Shown in pieces: positions 1-6,973 of a stretch of DNA of 12,607 nt. Under the pieces are notes generated by a model that was not told the DNA's origin, made no database searches, and saw only the letters and a program-made list of their open reading frames with translations. The stretch is from Cryomorphaceae bacterium (GTDB lineage Bacteria > Bacteroidota > Bacteroidia > Flavobacteriales > Schleiferiaceae). Location of the stretch: positions 1 to 12,607 of the forward strand of contig JABMNC010000058.1 in NCBI GenBank assembly GCA_013205365.1, read 5' to 3'. The position numbers and the translations under genes were made by a program. Position 1 is the stretch's first letter. Each line of letters begins with the position of its first letter.

Positions 1-687
1 ACAAGGACTGGTACCATTGACGGCTTTAGTGATAACAGCACTGCCGGAGGCTGTACGCCAGGAACGATTACTTCTGCAACCTACGGATTCAGTCGTCCAA
101 ACATGAAGATTGTGGCTGAGGCTCAAGCTTGCTCCAATGTGCGCACTCCGGTGGTCATGAACATTGATTCAACCAGTGCAGACGCGGTGGCAAGCTTTGT
201 TGAAGTCAATGCCGCAACAGGCACCTTTGAGTTCTATGCTGGTGGATCTACAGGACAAACCTTCTCTTGGACCTTTGGCGATGGCGGCTCAGCGACTGGA
301 GACACGGTGACACACTCCTATGCTTCGGCTGGGGTCTTTACTGCGACTTTGACGGTAACTGATTCCACCTGCAATACCACTGACGTGTTTGGATTCGTGG
401 TAACCTCGCACATTGGGCTTGGTGAAAACATCCTGAACCAGCAGATGATGGTGTTCCCGAACCCAAACAGCGGAACCTTCCAAGTTCGCATCAGCGGTGC
501 AAGCGAGTTCGAGGGTCAGCTTGAGGTGATGAACCTCATGGGACAGGTTGTGGCTTCAATCCCCGTGGACAAGCGCAGCAACGTGCACGAAGTGGCCATG
601 GATTTGACCAACTACCCCAAGGGAGTTTACATGCTACGCCTCAGTGGAACCGAAGGTCAAACGGTGCTTCGAGTTATTGTTCGCTAA
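1..687 (+). CDS. C-terminal part of a secreted protein with PKD domain and T9SS sorting domain (5' partial)
   Basis: The frame is open from base 1 and ends at TAA 685-687, giving 228 visible residues; the true start lies outside the window. The first ~55 residues resemble the tail of an Ig-like or adhesin module, with the pattern 'CSNVRTPVVMNI' common in Bacteroidota surface proteins. A PKD domain follows at about residues 82-135, with the hallmark 'WTFGDGG' and a 'THSYASAGVFTATLTVTD' core. The last ~80 residues are a type A T9SS C-terminal sorting domain: an 'FPNPNSGTF' motif, 'LEVMNLMGQVV', then 'YPKGVYMLRLSG' and a basic end. In this family the sorting domain directs export across the outer membrane by the type IX system and is then removed, with the protein anchored on the surface or released. 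The catalytic or binding part is not visible, so the function of the whole protein is unknown. The ATG at 103 is internal and should not be taken as the start. Confidence 0.9.
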   Translation, partial: TRTGTIDGFSDNSTAGGCTPGTITSATYGFSRPNMKIVAEAQACSNVRTPVVMNIDSTSADAVASFVEVNAATGTFEFYAGGSTGQTFSWTFGDGGSATGDTVTHSYASAGVFTATLTVTDSTCNTTDVFGFVVTSHIGLGENILNQQMMVFPNPNSGTFQVRISGASEFEGQLEVMNLMGQVVASIPVDKRSNVHEVAMDLTNYPKGVYMLRLSGTEGQTVLRVIVR

Positions 688-706
688 GTCGGATTCCTTT
701 AGAATC

Positions 707-737
707 AAAAAGGCCGCCCGAAAGGGCGGCCTTTTTT
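707..737. terminator. Bidirectional rho-independent terminator between convergent genes
   Basis: A perfect 13-bp inverted repeat (left arm 707-719, right arm 724-736) encloses a GAAA loop at 720-723. The core is GGCCGCCC/GGGCGGCC. It is flanked by five A on the left and a run of six T on the right (732-737), so it has a U-tract in either direction. It lies 19 bp after the stop of the plus-strand secreted-protein gene and 51 bp after the stop of the minus-strand decarboxylase gene, so it can end both transcripts. A small 5-bp hairpin (GATTC/GAATC, 692-706) directly precedes it on the plus side. Confidence 0.93.
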
Positions 738-787
738 GTTTGCGTCAAGAAGCAAAAACAGAGAAACTAAAAACCCTTAACAGCGAT

Positions 788-2029
788 TTAAAGAAAGGGA
801 TTGAAGCGAGGGCTGAGCTCCTCTACCCTGCCCTGCTTGAAATCAACTCCGTACATGGCTGGTATGGTGCGCGAGGTATGGCGTGACCATAGGGCGTAGG
901 CGTTGGAACCGGTTCCGAGCAGAAGCATTTCGTCTCCCTCTTGAAGCGCTGGTAGTTCAATCCCCTTCTCAAGGTAGTCCCCTGCAAAGCATAGCGGACC
1001 CGCCAGGTCGGTTGGTACCGTACCGCTGGGTAAGGCGACGCCAGAGCGCGTCGGTAGCCAAGCTATTCCGCGCGGACGCACGTAGGCATCGCGCAGCAAG
1101 AAGTCCGCACCCAAATGCAGGTAGGCGACCTGACGACTGCCGCGTTCCAAGACATACTCCACGTCGCTGAGGGCGTAGCCACTGTGAAAGTGGGTCCATT
1201 GACCAAACTCGGTAACGAGGTCAAAGTCCGTCCAAAGCTCTGGAAGTTCCGACCTTAAACGGGCGGCATAGGCATCCATTTTGGGAGCCCGGCCATTCTC
1301 GAGCAGTTCGGGCAGAAGACCTCCGCCCAAGTCTAGGGTGGTAATACGGCGGTCCATTCCATGGTCCGCTAGCGCAGCATTGGCTTCGATTGCGAGGCGA
1401 TAAATACGAACAATAGCGCGTATGGCCCCCTCAAAGTCCTTCATGGAAGAACCGGAATGCACGTGAAGCGCTTCAATGGGATGGGCTAAAATGGCTTCAA
1501 TTATGCCTTCTCGGTTGGCGATGGCTTCGCCAAATTTTGATTCATCGCCGCTAACCTGATAGACCGAGGGAGCGTCGGTCTCAACCATCGGATTGATGCG
1601 AAGCCCGATGCGCAATTCCCCTGCAAAGGGCAGCAAACGCTTGAGCTCTTCTATGCTGTTGGCGTTGACCAGTAAGCCTGGATTATTCTGAGCACAGTCT
1701 GCAATCTCATGCACTCTTTTGACCGGAGAATCAAAAACAATGCACTCCGAAGGGCATCCAGCGGCCCGAGCAAGCCAAACTTCTTCGATGGTGGCCGCCT
1801 CCAGCCCAAATCCACGGCTAACAATATACCTAAGAATCGAGGGGTGAGGCTGGGATTTTATAGCAACGGCGTGATTGATCCTCGAGTGGCCCCAGGCGAG
1901 TTGAAGCGCGTCTAGCTGAGCGTCCAGTGCGTTCCAGGAGACAAACAGCAGGGCGGAATCCTCGGGGCCTCTACCCTTCCGGGTCTGATTAGCCGCCCAA
2001 AGCGCCTCCTCGTAGAGTGGATGCTTCAT
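788..2029 (-). CDS. Fold-type III PLP-dependent decarboxylase (LysA/ODC-like family), substrate unknown
   Basis: This 413-residue protein has the layout of the Orn/Lys/Arg/DAP decarboxylase family: a PLP-binding alanine-racemase-type barrel followed by a C-terminal beta domain. K58 in 'AVAIKSQPHPSIL' is the expected PLP Schiff-base lysine. 'INPMV...SKFG' (146-167), 'HVHSGSS' (189-195) and the glycine loop 'LDLGGG' (232-237) follow in family order. The C-terminal half carries 'GPLCFAGD' (C347, D351) and 'GSNAYAL' (Y378), matching the active-site Cys and Tyr contributed across the dimer interface. Length is normal for LysA. It is odd in having 'EFGQW' at 274-278 where the family has EPGR, so the usual phosphate-binding Arg is Gln. 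It is the last gene of a three-gene operon, and its ATG overlaps the preceding TGA (ATGA, 2026-2029). Because of the motif change and the context I do not call it diaminopimelate decarboxylase; an amino-acid-like substrate in a specialised pathway is inferred. Confidence 0.85.
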   Translation of the reverse strand: MKHPLYEEALWAANQTRKGRGPEDSALLFVSWNALDAQLDALQLAWGHSRINHAVAIKSQPHPSILRYIVSRGFGLEAATIEEVWLARAAGCPSECIVFDSPVKRVHEIADCAQNNPGLLVNANSIEELKRLLPFAGELRIGLRINPMVETDAPSVYQVSGDESKFGEAIANREGIIEAILAHPIEALHVHSGSSMKDFEGAIRAIVRIYRLAIEANAALADHGMDRRITTLDLGGGLLPELLENGRAPKMDAYAARLRSELPELWTDFDLVTEFGQWTHFHSGYALSDVEYVLERGSRQVAYLHLGADFLLRDAYVRPRGIAWLPTRSGVALPSGTVPTDLAGPLCFAGDYLEKGIELPALQEGDEMLLLGTGSNAYALWSRHTSRTIPAMYGVDFKQGRVEELSPRFNPFL

Positions 2030-3414
2030 AGAGCTTCAAACAATTCCCTGGCCTTCTCGTCGATCAAATCGACGAGCCTGAGGTCGTTAAAGGGGTTAAA
2101 GCCCTTTGGACTAAGCATCTGGCGTATCGAATACGAGCCAAGGGCAAGGCGAATGAAGGAACGTGGTCCGTACCGAACGGGTTGCCCTAAAAACACTCGG
2201 TCAAAGCCAACAAAGCCTTCGAGATTGCTGAGAACTAAGGTATCAAAGAGCATTTTGAGCTCGTCGTAGCCCAACTCCCGGCCACCGGCAAATACTGTGA
2301 ACGAAATGATGCTGTCGTTGGTAAGCTCCATGTCGGGCATCATTCCAAATCGGTCGTTAAGGGCCAAGCGACCAATCACAACCCGATTCCATCGTCTAAT
2401 TAGTGCGTCGGATTCGTCTTGGCTGTATAATAAAAAAGCCTCCATCTCGTCTAGGGCAATCTCCCAGCGCAAGCGCAGACCAATGTTAGCAAACTCTGGC
2501 CAAATTTTTTGAAGCTGGGGCAGGTCGTCGGGAGCATCAGCGCCAGCAAACAAACTACCGTAGGCGCCTAAGTGGTCGGCTGGCTTGCCCCTGAGCTTCC
2601 TGGTCCAAAACTTGGGCACCAGCAAAGACCCGCAAAATGGCGGAGCCTGAAAAAACTTAGAGCCGGTAACCATTAGAAGTACCCCCTTGGACAGCAGCGC
2701 TTTTACCAAACCAACATGATTGCGGAACTGGCATAAATCCACAACCCACATCACACCCTCTTTAAACTCATCGATGATGTCTAAATCGTCCTTGATTCCA
2801 GACTTTGATCCAAAAACGAGGTTGCAGATAATGGGCTGCCCTGGGCGTTGGGCAATGACGTCGCGAATGGCTTGCTTGCGGTCAGAAATATGTCCGCTTT
2901 CTTCGCGAGCAGGCAAAAAACATACCTCGATGCGGAGCGAATCCAAGACTACATCGCCCTTGGGAACCTTTGCCCCAAATTGATTAGTGCTGGCGTAGAA
3001 CTTGCCCTGGGCTGCTAAAATGGACCCAGAACCCAACTCTTCAGGGCAACTCACTATGTTGGTAATCGTCTTACCCGGGTAAAGCATGGACTGCATCAGC
3101 AGAGGCCAGTACATCATGTCGCTCCCCGAAGGTCCGTAGTACAGGTCAAACTCCGTACTTGATTCGCCGTCAAAAAGCGCCCTCAATCGGGCTGTTTGCT
3201 CCTGAATCCAGCGACGGTCGTCGCTTACGCGGTATTCTTGTTCAAACCTTTGAGCCGTTTTTAAGCCGTCTGGCGTGAGCGTGCCGCAGGTGCAGGAACC
3301 CCGCATCAGCAGGCCCTCAAACTTGGTAGGGTTCAGGTGGTACTGGTTCGCGTCCGTTTCAGGGCGTAGCGCTATGCGCTCGTCGCAGCCCGATAAAATC
3401 CAATCTTTAATCAT
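2026..3414 (-). CDS. Fold-type I PLP-dependent enzyme (aminotransferase class V-like), function unknown
   Basis: This 462-residue protein has the signature layout of fold-type I PLP enzymes. A phosphate-binding segment 'YYGPSGSDMM' lies at 92-101. 'ELGSG...AAQG' (126-137) recalls the aminotransferase V / cysteine-desulfurase fold. 'WVVDLCQFR' (223-231) gives D226, the likely partner of the pyridine nitrogen, and Q229. K253 in 'TGSKFFQAPPF' is the likely Schiff-base lysine. R422 in 'FIRLALGS' sits where the substrate-carboxylate arginine usually is. No mobile catalytic-Cys loop typical of cysteine desulfurases is apparent, so a transaminase, lyase or similar reaction is as likely. I do not recognise a named subfamily. 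There are 4-bp ATGA overlaps at both ends (3411-3414 and 2026-2029), so it is translationally coupled to the upstream DUF6695-like gene and to the downstream decarboxylase. That suggests these proteins serve one pathway. Confidence 0.8.
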   Translation of the reverse strand: MIKDWILSGCDERIALRPETDANQYHLNPTKFEGLLMRGSCTCGTLTPDGLKTAQRFEQEYRVSDDRRWIQEQTARLRALFDGESSTEFDLYYGPSGSDMMYWPLLMQSMLYPGKTITNIVSCPEELGSGSILAAQGKFYASTNQFGAKVPKGDVVLDSLRIEVCFLPAREESGHISDRKQAIRDVIAQRPGQPIICNLVFGSKSGIKDDLDIIDEFKEGVMWVVDLCQFRNHVGLVKALLSKGVLLMVTGSKFFQAPPFCGSLLVPKFWTRKLRGKPADHLGAYGSLFAGADAPDDLPQLQKIWPEFANIGLRLRWEIALDEMEAFLLYSQDESDALIRRWNRVVIGRLALNDRFGMMPDMELTNDSIISFTVFAGGRELGYDELKMLFDTLVLSNLEGFVGFDRVFLGQPVRYGPRSFIRLALGSYSIRQMLSPKGFNPFNDLRLVDLIDEKARELFEAL

Positions 3415-4457
3415 TCCTTGGTCCGGTAAGCCCGGTGCCTCATTCCATTAGTTTGTTCAATAGTAAGCCAGGCATAATGGCTGTCGTGCACCAAGCGCGC
3501 TTCTGAGTCTTGAATCTGCCTAACTAGGGTTTCTTCGCTTTGGTACTGCGCCTGGTGGTAGTCTAATCCACCATTCCTAAAATAGCGATCAGACTCCAAA
3601 ATTTGCGGTGCAGCAGGGCCAAGCGTGTACCATGCACCCTCTCCAATTCCGCCCAAATAATGTGCATGGTCAGGCACTGAAGCGGGCCGCTGTACCGGTG
3701 CCATTAAATTGCCGACTACGGAATCATCCTTGACCTGCGCCGCCTTACTCCGGCTAGCCGAGGCAAGCATCTTAGCGGTAATATCCCAAACAGCACGGTG
3801 GAGCGGATCTTTTTTAGCTACCCCTTGCCCCTTCCTCCACTCAATGTAGCCAAAGTCCGCACCGGCGGCGGCAAGCACATTAAAGAATGGCGTAGGGGCT
3901 AAATAGGTAATTGGCCGTTTAAAGCGCTTATAGTACCGCGGCTCATGCCCGACGCCAGCCAAAATTGCAGTTTGCACAAACCGAGCACAATTCGTTTGCT
4001 CGGGGTCAAGCCCGTGGTAACCGATGAGCCCGCTATACTGCATTTGCTTCGCCTTGGCCTCCACTAATTCAGCGTTTGCAGCATAGAAAATACTCATTTG
4101 CATCAGGCCTTCGCCATGAGTAAGGTCTGATTTGGATTCCAATTCGCGGCAAATCTCGTCGGTATTTTCTATGACTCCCAAGGCTGACCATTGCGGGATG
4201 GTCTTGAGTATAAGACCCGGATCGGTCTCGCCTGAACGGATGCGACCCATACGACGCGGACTTATGTACCGACCGAAGTCGTAGTAATTTAAGGAATTAT
4301 CCTTGGCAATAATCATGGCAGCATGACCTACAAGAAGGTTGAGATTTTTTACTAAACCAATGCTTTTAAAGAACTTCATAATTCCCTCGTCGCCACGCGC
4401 AGTCACCTCTGGCCAAGCGAGCACCAAAACTGCGGAGTTGTGCGGCGAATTCTGCAT
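3411..4457 (-). CDS. DUF6695-like protein with permuted NlpC/P60 (papain-like) features
   Basis: The product is 348 residues from the ATG at 4455-4457. A TTG immediately upstream (4458-4460) is also in frame, but an in-frame stop lies at 4473-4475, so the start is fixed to within one codon. The pattern 'LLVGHAAMII' (H45), 'YYDFGRYISP' (58-67), 'GRIRSGETDP' (71-80), 'LTHGEG' and 'TNCARFV' (C157), with 'LGGIGEGAWY' near residue 270, matches my memory of the Bacteroidota family DUF6695; I could not check this. The order His then Cys, each in a short conserved block, is that of circularly permuted papain-fold proteins (YiiX/LRAT-type NlpC/P60), which act as amidases, peptidases or acyltransferases; catalysis here is inferred. 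There is no signal peptide, so it is probably cytoplasmic. It is the first gene of the operon with two PLP enzymes and has its own promoter candidate. An internal ATG (residue 27) is less likely, since conserved-looking 'LVLAWPEV' precedes it. Confidence 0.72.
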   Translation of the reverse strand: MQNSPHNSAVLVLAWPEVTARGDEGIMKFFKSIGLVKNLNLLVGHAAMIIAKDNSLNYYDFGRYISPRRMGRIRSGETDPGLILKTIPQWSALGVIENTDEICRELESKSDLTHGEGLMQMSIFYAANAELVEAKAKQMQYSGLIGYHGLDPEQTNCARFVQTAILAGVGHEPRYYKRFKRPITYLAPTPFFNVLAAAGADFGYIEWRKGQGVAKKDPLHRAVWDITAKMLASASRSKAAQVKDDSVVGNLMAPVQRPASVPDHAHYLGGIGEGAWYTLGPAAPQILESDRYFRNGGLDYHQAQYQSEETLVRQIQDSEARLVHDSHYAWLTIEQTNGMRHRAYRTKE

Positions 4458-4499
4458 CAATGCATAGGTGTGTTAAAAATCTGCTGGCTTAGAGAACTT

Positions 4500-4533
4500 C
4501 AAAATTAACATACTATGACCCATTACGACCAAA
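4500..4533 (-). promoter_or_regulatory. Bacteroidota-type promoter for the three-gene PLP operon
   Basis: On the minus strand TTTG (4533-4530) is followed after 22 bp by TAATTTTG (4507-4500). This fits the Bacteroidota -33 TTG and -7 TAnnTTTG consensus within the known spacing of about 17-23 bp. Transcription would begin near 4493-4495, leaving a leader of about 35-40 nt before the ATG at 4457. The match is exact at all fixed positions, but these are short motifs and there is no experimental support. Confidence 0.6.
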
Positions 4534-4602
4534 CCTACGTTCTGCCAATAATTAATAGTTTGTGTTTCTGCAAGACCTATAAAAAGTCCGAACTTTACCG
4601 CC

Positions 4603-5421
4603 ATGACCCTGCTGGCCTATCTTGCCTCACTGCTAATTGGATTGGCACTCGGACTCCTTGGCGGAGGGGGATCCATTCTGACCATGCCAGTACTAGTCTA
4701 CCTCTTTGGGCTGAGTGCGGTAGAAGCCACCGCCTACTCCCTATTCATCGTTGGAGCCACGGCACTTTCGAGCATCATACCTAAGGCGAGGGCCGGCGAA
4801 ATTGACTTTAAAGCTGCACTTTGGTTCGGACTTCCCTCTATTGCGGCCGTCTACTTCACCCGAAGCGTTCTGATGCCCGCCATTCCAGACCCCATCTGGT
4901 CTGCAGGCACTTTTGCCCTAGGCAAGGGTACTGCGCTAATGCTTCTTTTTGCTGTTCTCATGGTATGGGCCTCGATAAGCATGATTAAGGGACCCCAGTC
5001 AAAGACCCGAAATTCCTTTAAAACAGGCCTTAGCCCTAGCGCAAAAATAGCCTTGGTTCTCGCCGAGGGCCTTGGAGTTGGCCTGCTCACCGGGCTCGTG
5101 GGCGCAGGCGGCGGATTTTTAATCGTCCCAGCCCTGGTGCTGGTTATGGGCCTAGAAATGAAGGTTGCCGTTGGAACTTCCCTTACCATAATTGCCTTTA
5201 AGTCGCTTATCGGATTTACCGGAGACTTAGACCATTTAGACGCCAACTGGACCCTTTTGTTGAGCGTAACTGCCATTGCCATAATAGGTATGGTCTTTGG
5301 AACTGCTTTATCGAAACGCGTAGCCTCAAGTCGCCTGCATAAAGCCTTCGGCTGGTTTGTACTCACCATGGGTGTCCTTATTTTAACAGAACAAATTTTT
5401 ACTTTTAACCTAATTCCTTGA
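4603..5421 (+). CDS. TauE/SafE family (TSUP) sulfur-compound permease
   Basis: This 272-residue hydrophobic protein contains about eight membrane segments. It has the two-fold internal repeat of the TSUP/TauE family: 'GLLGGGGSILTMPVLVYLFG' (17-36) and, in the second half, 'GLVGAGGGFLIVPALVLVMG' (164-183), each followed by an 'A..TS/YSL' helix. The family moves small sulfur compounds such as sulfite, sulfonates or thiosulfate across the inner membrane; direction and substrate are not readable here. The last four bases (TTGA, 5418-5421) overlap the start of the MBL-rhodanese gene. That pairing is known from sulfide-stress (cst-type) operons, so export of sulfite/thiosulfate or uptake of a related sulfur species is inferred. 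The 141 bp upstream is shared with the divergent PLP operon. No Shine-Dalgarno is seen. Confidence 0.9.
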   Translation: MTLLAYLASLLIGLALGLLGGGGSILTMPVLVYLFGLSAVEATAYSLFIVGATALSSIIPKARAGEIDFKAALWFGLPSIAAVYFTRSVLMPAIPDPIWSAGTFALGKGTALMLLFAVLMVWASISMIKGPQSKTRNSFKTGLSPSAKIALVLAEGLGVGLLTGLVGAGGGFLIVPALVLVMGLEMKVAVGTSLTIIAFKSLIGFTGDLDHLDANWTLLLSVTAIAIIGMVFGTALSKRVASSRLHKAFGWFVLTMGVLILTEQIFTFNLIP

Positions 5422-6923
5422 CTGCTTTGAACTCAGCCCTAAACGTAGAACAGATTTATACCGGTTGTTTGGCCCAGGGAGCCTACTTCATTTCGTGCCA
5501 GGGAGAGGCTATTGTCATTGACCCCTTGAGAGAAACAAGGCCCTACCTTGACCGAGCGGAAGCCATGGGCTTAAGCATTAAGTACATTCTCGAGACCCAC
5601 TTTCATGCAGACTTTGTCTCAGGGCACGTTGCGTTGTCTAAGGCCACCGGCGCTCCCATAGTCTTCGGCCCCAATGCCAACCCAGAATTCGAGGCCCATA
5701 TTGCCCACGACGGCGAGATCCTCAAGGTTGGAACTGCGAGCATTGAGGTTTTGCATACCCCAGGGCATACCATGGAATCTACTTGCTACCTGCTGCGCAA
5801 CGAGGCCGGCGAAAAGATAGCCGTCTTTAGCGGAGACACCTTGTTTTTAGGCGACGTAGGGCGACCAGACTTGGTTCAAAAGGCCGCGAGCATGACCCAA
5901 GAAGAGCTGGCGGGAATCCTTTTTGATTCTCTGAGGGCCAAGATTATGACCCTGCCCCCGAGCATTACTATTTATCCAGGGCATGGAGCCGGTTCGGCAT
6001 GCGGAAAAAACTTGAGCAAAGAGACCGTTGGTACCCTCAAGGAGCAGCTGGCAAATAACTATGCTCTGCGCGCCAACATGACCCGCGAGGAGTTCATTCA
6101 TGAAGTGACCAACGGATTGGCCGAGTCTCCCGCATACTTCCCGATGAACGTAGCGATGAATAAAAAGTCCATTCCTGGCGCTGAAGAGGTGCTGGCAATA
6201 GCCTCCAAGGCAATTGACAGCATTGCATTCAAGGCGATGGTGGGCGAAATGACTGCCCTTGTGCTCGACACGCGAAGTCCCGAAGATTTTGCTGCAAACC
6301 ACATACCTGGGTCGATTAACATAGGAATCGACGGGCAATTTGCTCCATGGGTTGGTTCCTTGATTCCTACCGACCAGACGCTCATGCTGGTTTGTGAGAA
6401 CGGCAGAGAAGACGAAGTAATCACTCGCCTTACCAGAGTGGGCTACGACCGCGTTCTAGGATATTTAGAAGGCGGCATGGACGCTTGGACGGCGAGCTCC
6501 TTGGAGACCGATCAGGTTCTCCGCATTACTGCATCAGAATTGGCCAAGCGGCTTGCAGCCAATCCCAACCTAAGCATTGTGGATGCCCGCAAAGAGGGCG
6601 AATGGACTGCTCAAAACCTTCCGCAAGCCAAGAACATTGCTCTGGATGACCTCAACGCTAAATTCAGCGAACTGCCCCTGGAGCAAACCATGCACATTCA
6701 CTGTGCAGGCGGCTACCGCTCCATGATTTATGCTTCCGTACTAAAGAGTCGAGGCATTCACGACCTCGTTGACGTGGTTGGAGGCTTTGCTGCAATCAAG
6801 GAGACTCCCGGGCTTGAAACCGGCGCCTTTGTTTGCCCCAGCACCCTATCCGAAGAGCTTGCCCAGGCCGAATCAAGCGCTGGCCAGGGAATAATCGCCT
6901 GGTTTAAAAAATTAATTCGCTAA
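5418..6923 (+). CDS. MBL-fold persulfide dioxygenase-like protein fused to two rhodanese domains (CstB-like)
   Basis: This 501-residue three-domain protein starts with a metallo-beta-lactamase fold of the ETHE1/persulfide dioxygenase type (about 9-250): 'THFHADF' (H61, H63, D65), 'HTPGHT' (H117), 'SGDTLFLGDVGRPD' (D140) and 'YPGHGAGSACG' (H189, C195). H61, H117 and D140 are the expected Fe(II) ligands. Rhodanese domain 1 (about 265-360) ends in 'VCENGRE' (C326), and rhodanese domain 2 (about 370-475) has the active loop 'CAGGYRS' (C429). The family oxidises low-molecular-weight persulfides to sulfite and can transfer sulfane sulfur to make thiosulfate. It is probably cytoplasmic, as no signal is seen. 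The start is TTG at 5418-5420, overlapping the permease stop: an in-frame TAA at 5406 excludes anything further upstream, and the first ATG (residue 50) would remove the conserved 'YTGCLAQGAYF' strand. It is coupled to the TauE-like permease. Confidence 0.93.
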   Translation: MTALNSALNVEQIYTGCLAQGAYFISCQGEAIVIDPLRETRPYLDRAEAMGLSIKYILETHFHADFVSGHVALSKATGAPIVFGPNANPEFEAHIAHDGEILKVGTASIEVLHTPGHTMESTCYLLRNEAGEKIAVFSGDTLFLGDVGRPDLVQKAASMTQEELAGILFDSLRAKIMTLPPSITIYPGHGAGSACGKNLSKETVGTLKEQLANNYALRANMTREEFIHEVTNGLAESPAYFPMNVAMNKKSIPGAEEVLAIASKAIDSIAFKAMVGEMTALVLDTRSPEDFAANHIPGSINIGIDGQFAPWVGSLIPTDQTLMLVCENGREDEVITRLTRVGYDRVLGYLEGGMDAWTASSLETDQVLRITASELAKRLAANPNLSIVDARKEGEWTAQNLPQAKNIALDDLNAKFSELPLEQTMHIHCAGGYRSMIYASVLKSRGIHDLVDVVGGFAAIKETPGLETGAFVCPSTLSEELAQAESSAGQGIIAWFKKLIR

Positions 6924-6973
6924 AATAGCCTGCGGGAGTGATCCCTATGGCTTGCTATCGAAGTTTCTCCTGG

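Noticed and set aside
883..1170. Plus-strand open frame inside the decarboxylase gene, Arg-rich
   Set aside because: Its composition is typical of an antisense shadow, and the minus-strand frame carries conserved decarboxylase motifs across the same bases.
788..2029. Annotation as diaminopimelate decarboxylase (lysA) or carboxynorspermidine decarboxylase (nspC)
   Set aside because: The family fold is clear, but the EPGR motif is replaced and the operon context is not lysine or polyamine biosynthesis, so a named substrate cannot be supported.
4553..4585. Possible promoter for the TauE-like gene (TAATAGTTTG at 4553-4562, TATAAAAA at 4578-4585)
   Set aside because: The first has the wrong spacing inside TAnnTTTG, the second lies only 18 bp before the ATG, and neither has a matching upstream element.
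4851..5369. Minus-strand open frame within the TauE-like gene
   Set aside because: It lies wholly inside a clear TSUP permease gene, and its translation lacks any family features.
6927..6952. Imperfect stem-loop between the convergent MBL-rhodanese and DUF4249 genes (AGCC/GGCT and GGGA/TCCC with a 3x3 internal loop)
   Set aside because: The stem is only 4+4 bp and has no U-tract on either side, so it does not meet the standard for an intrinsic terminator.
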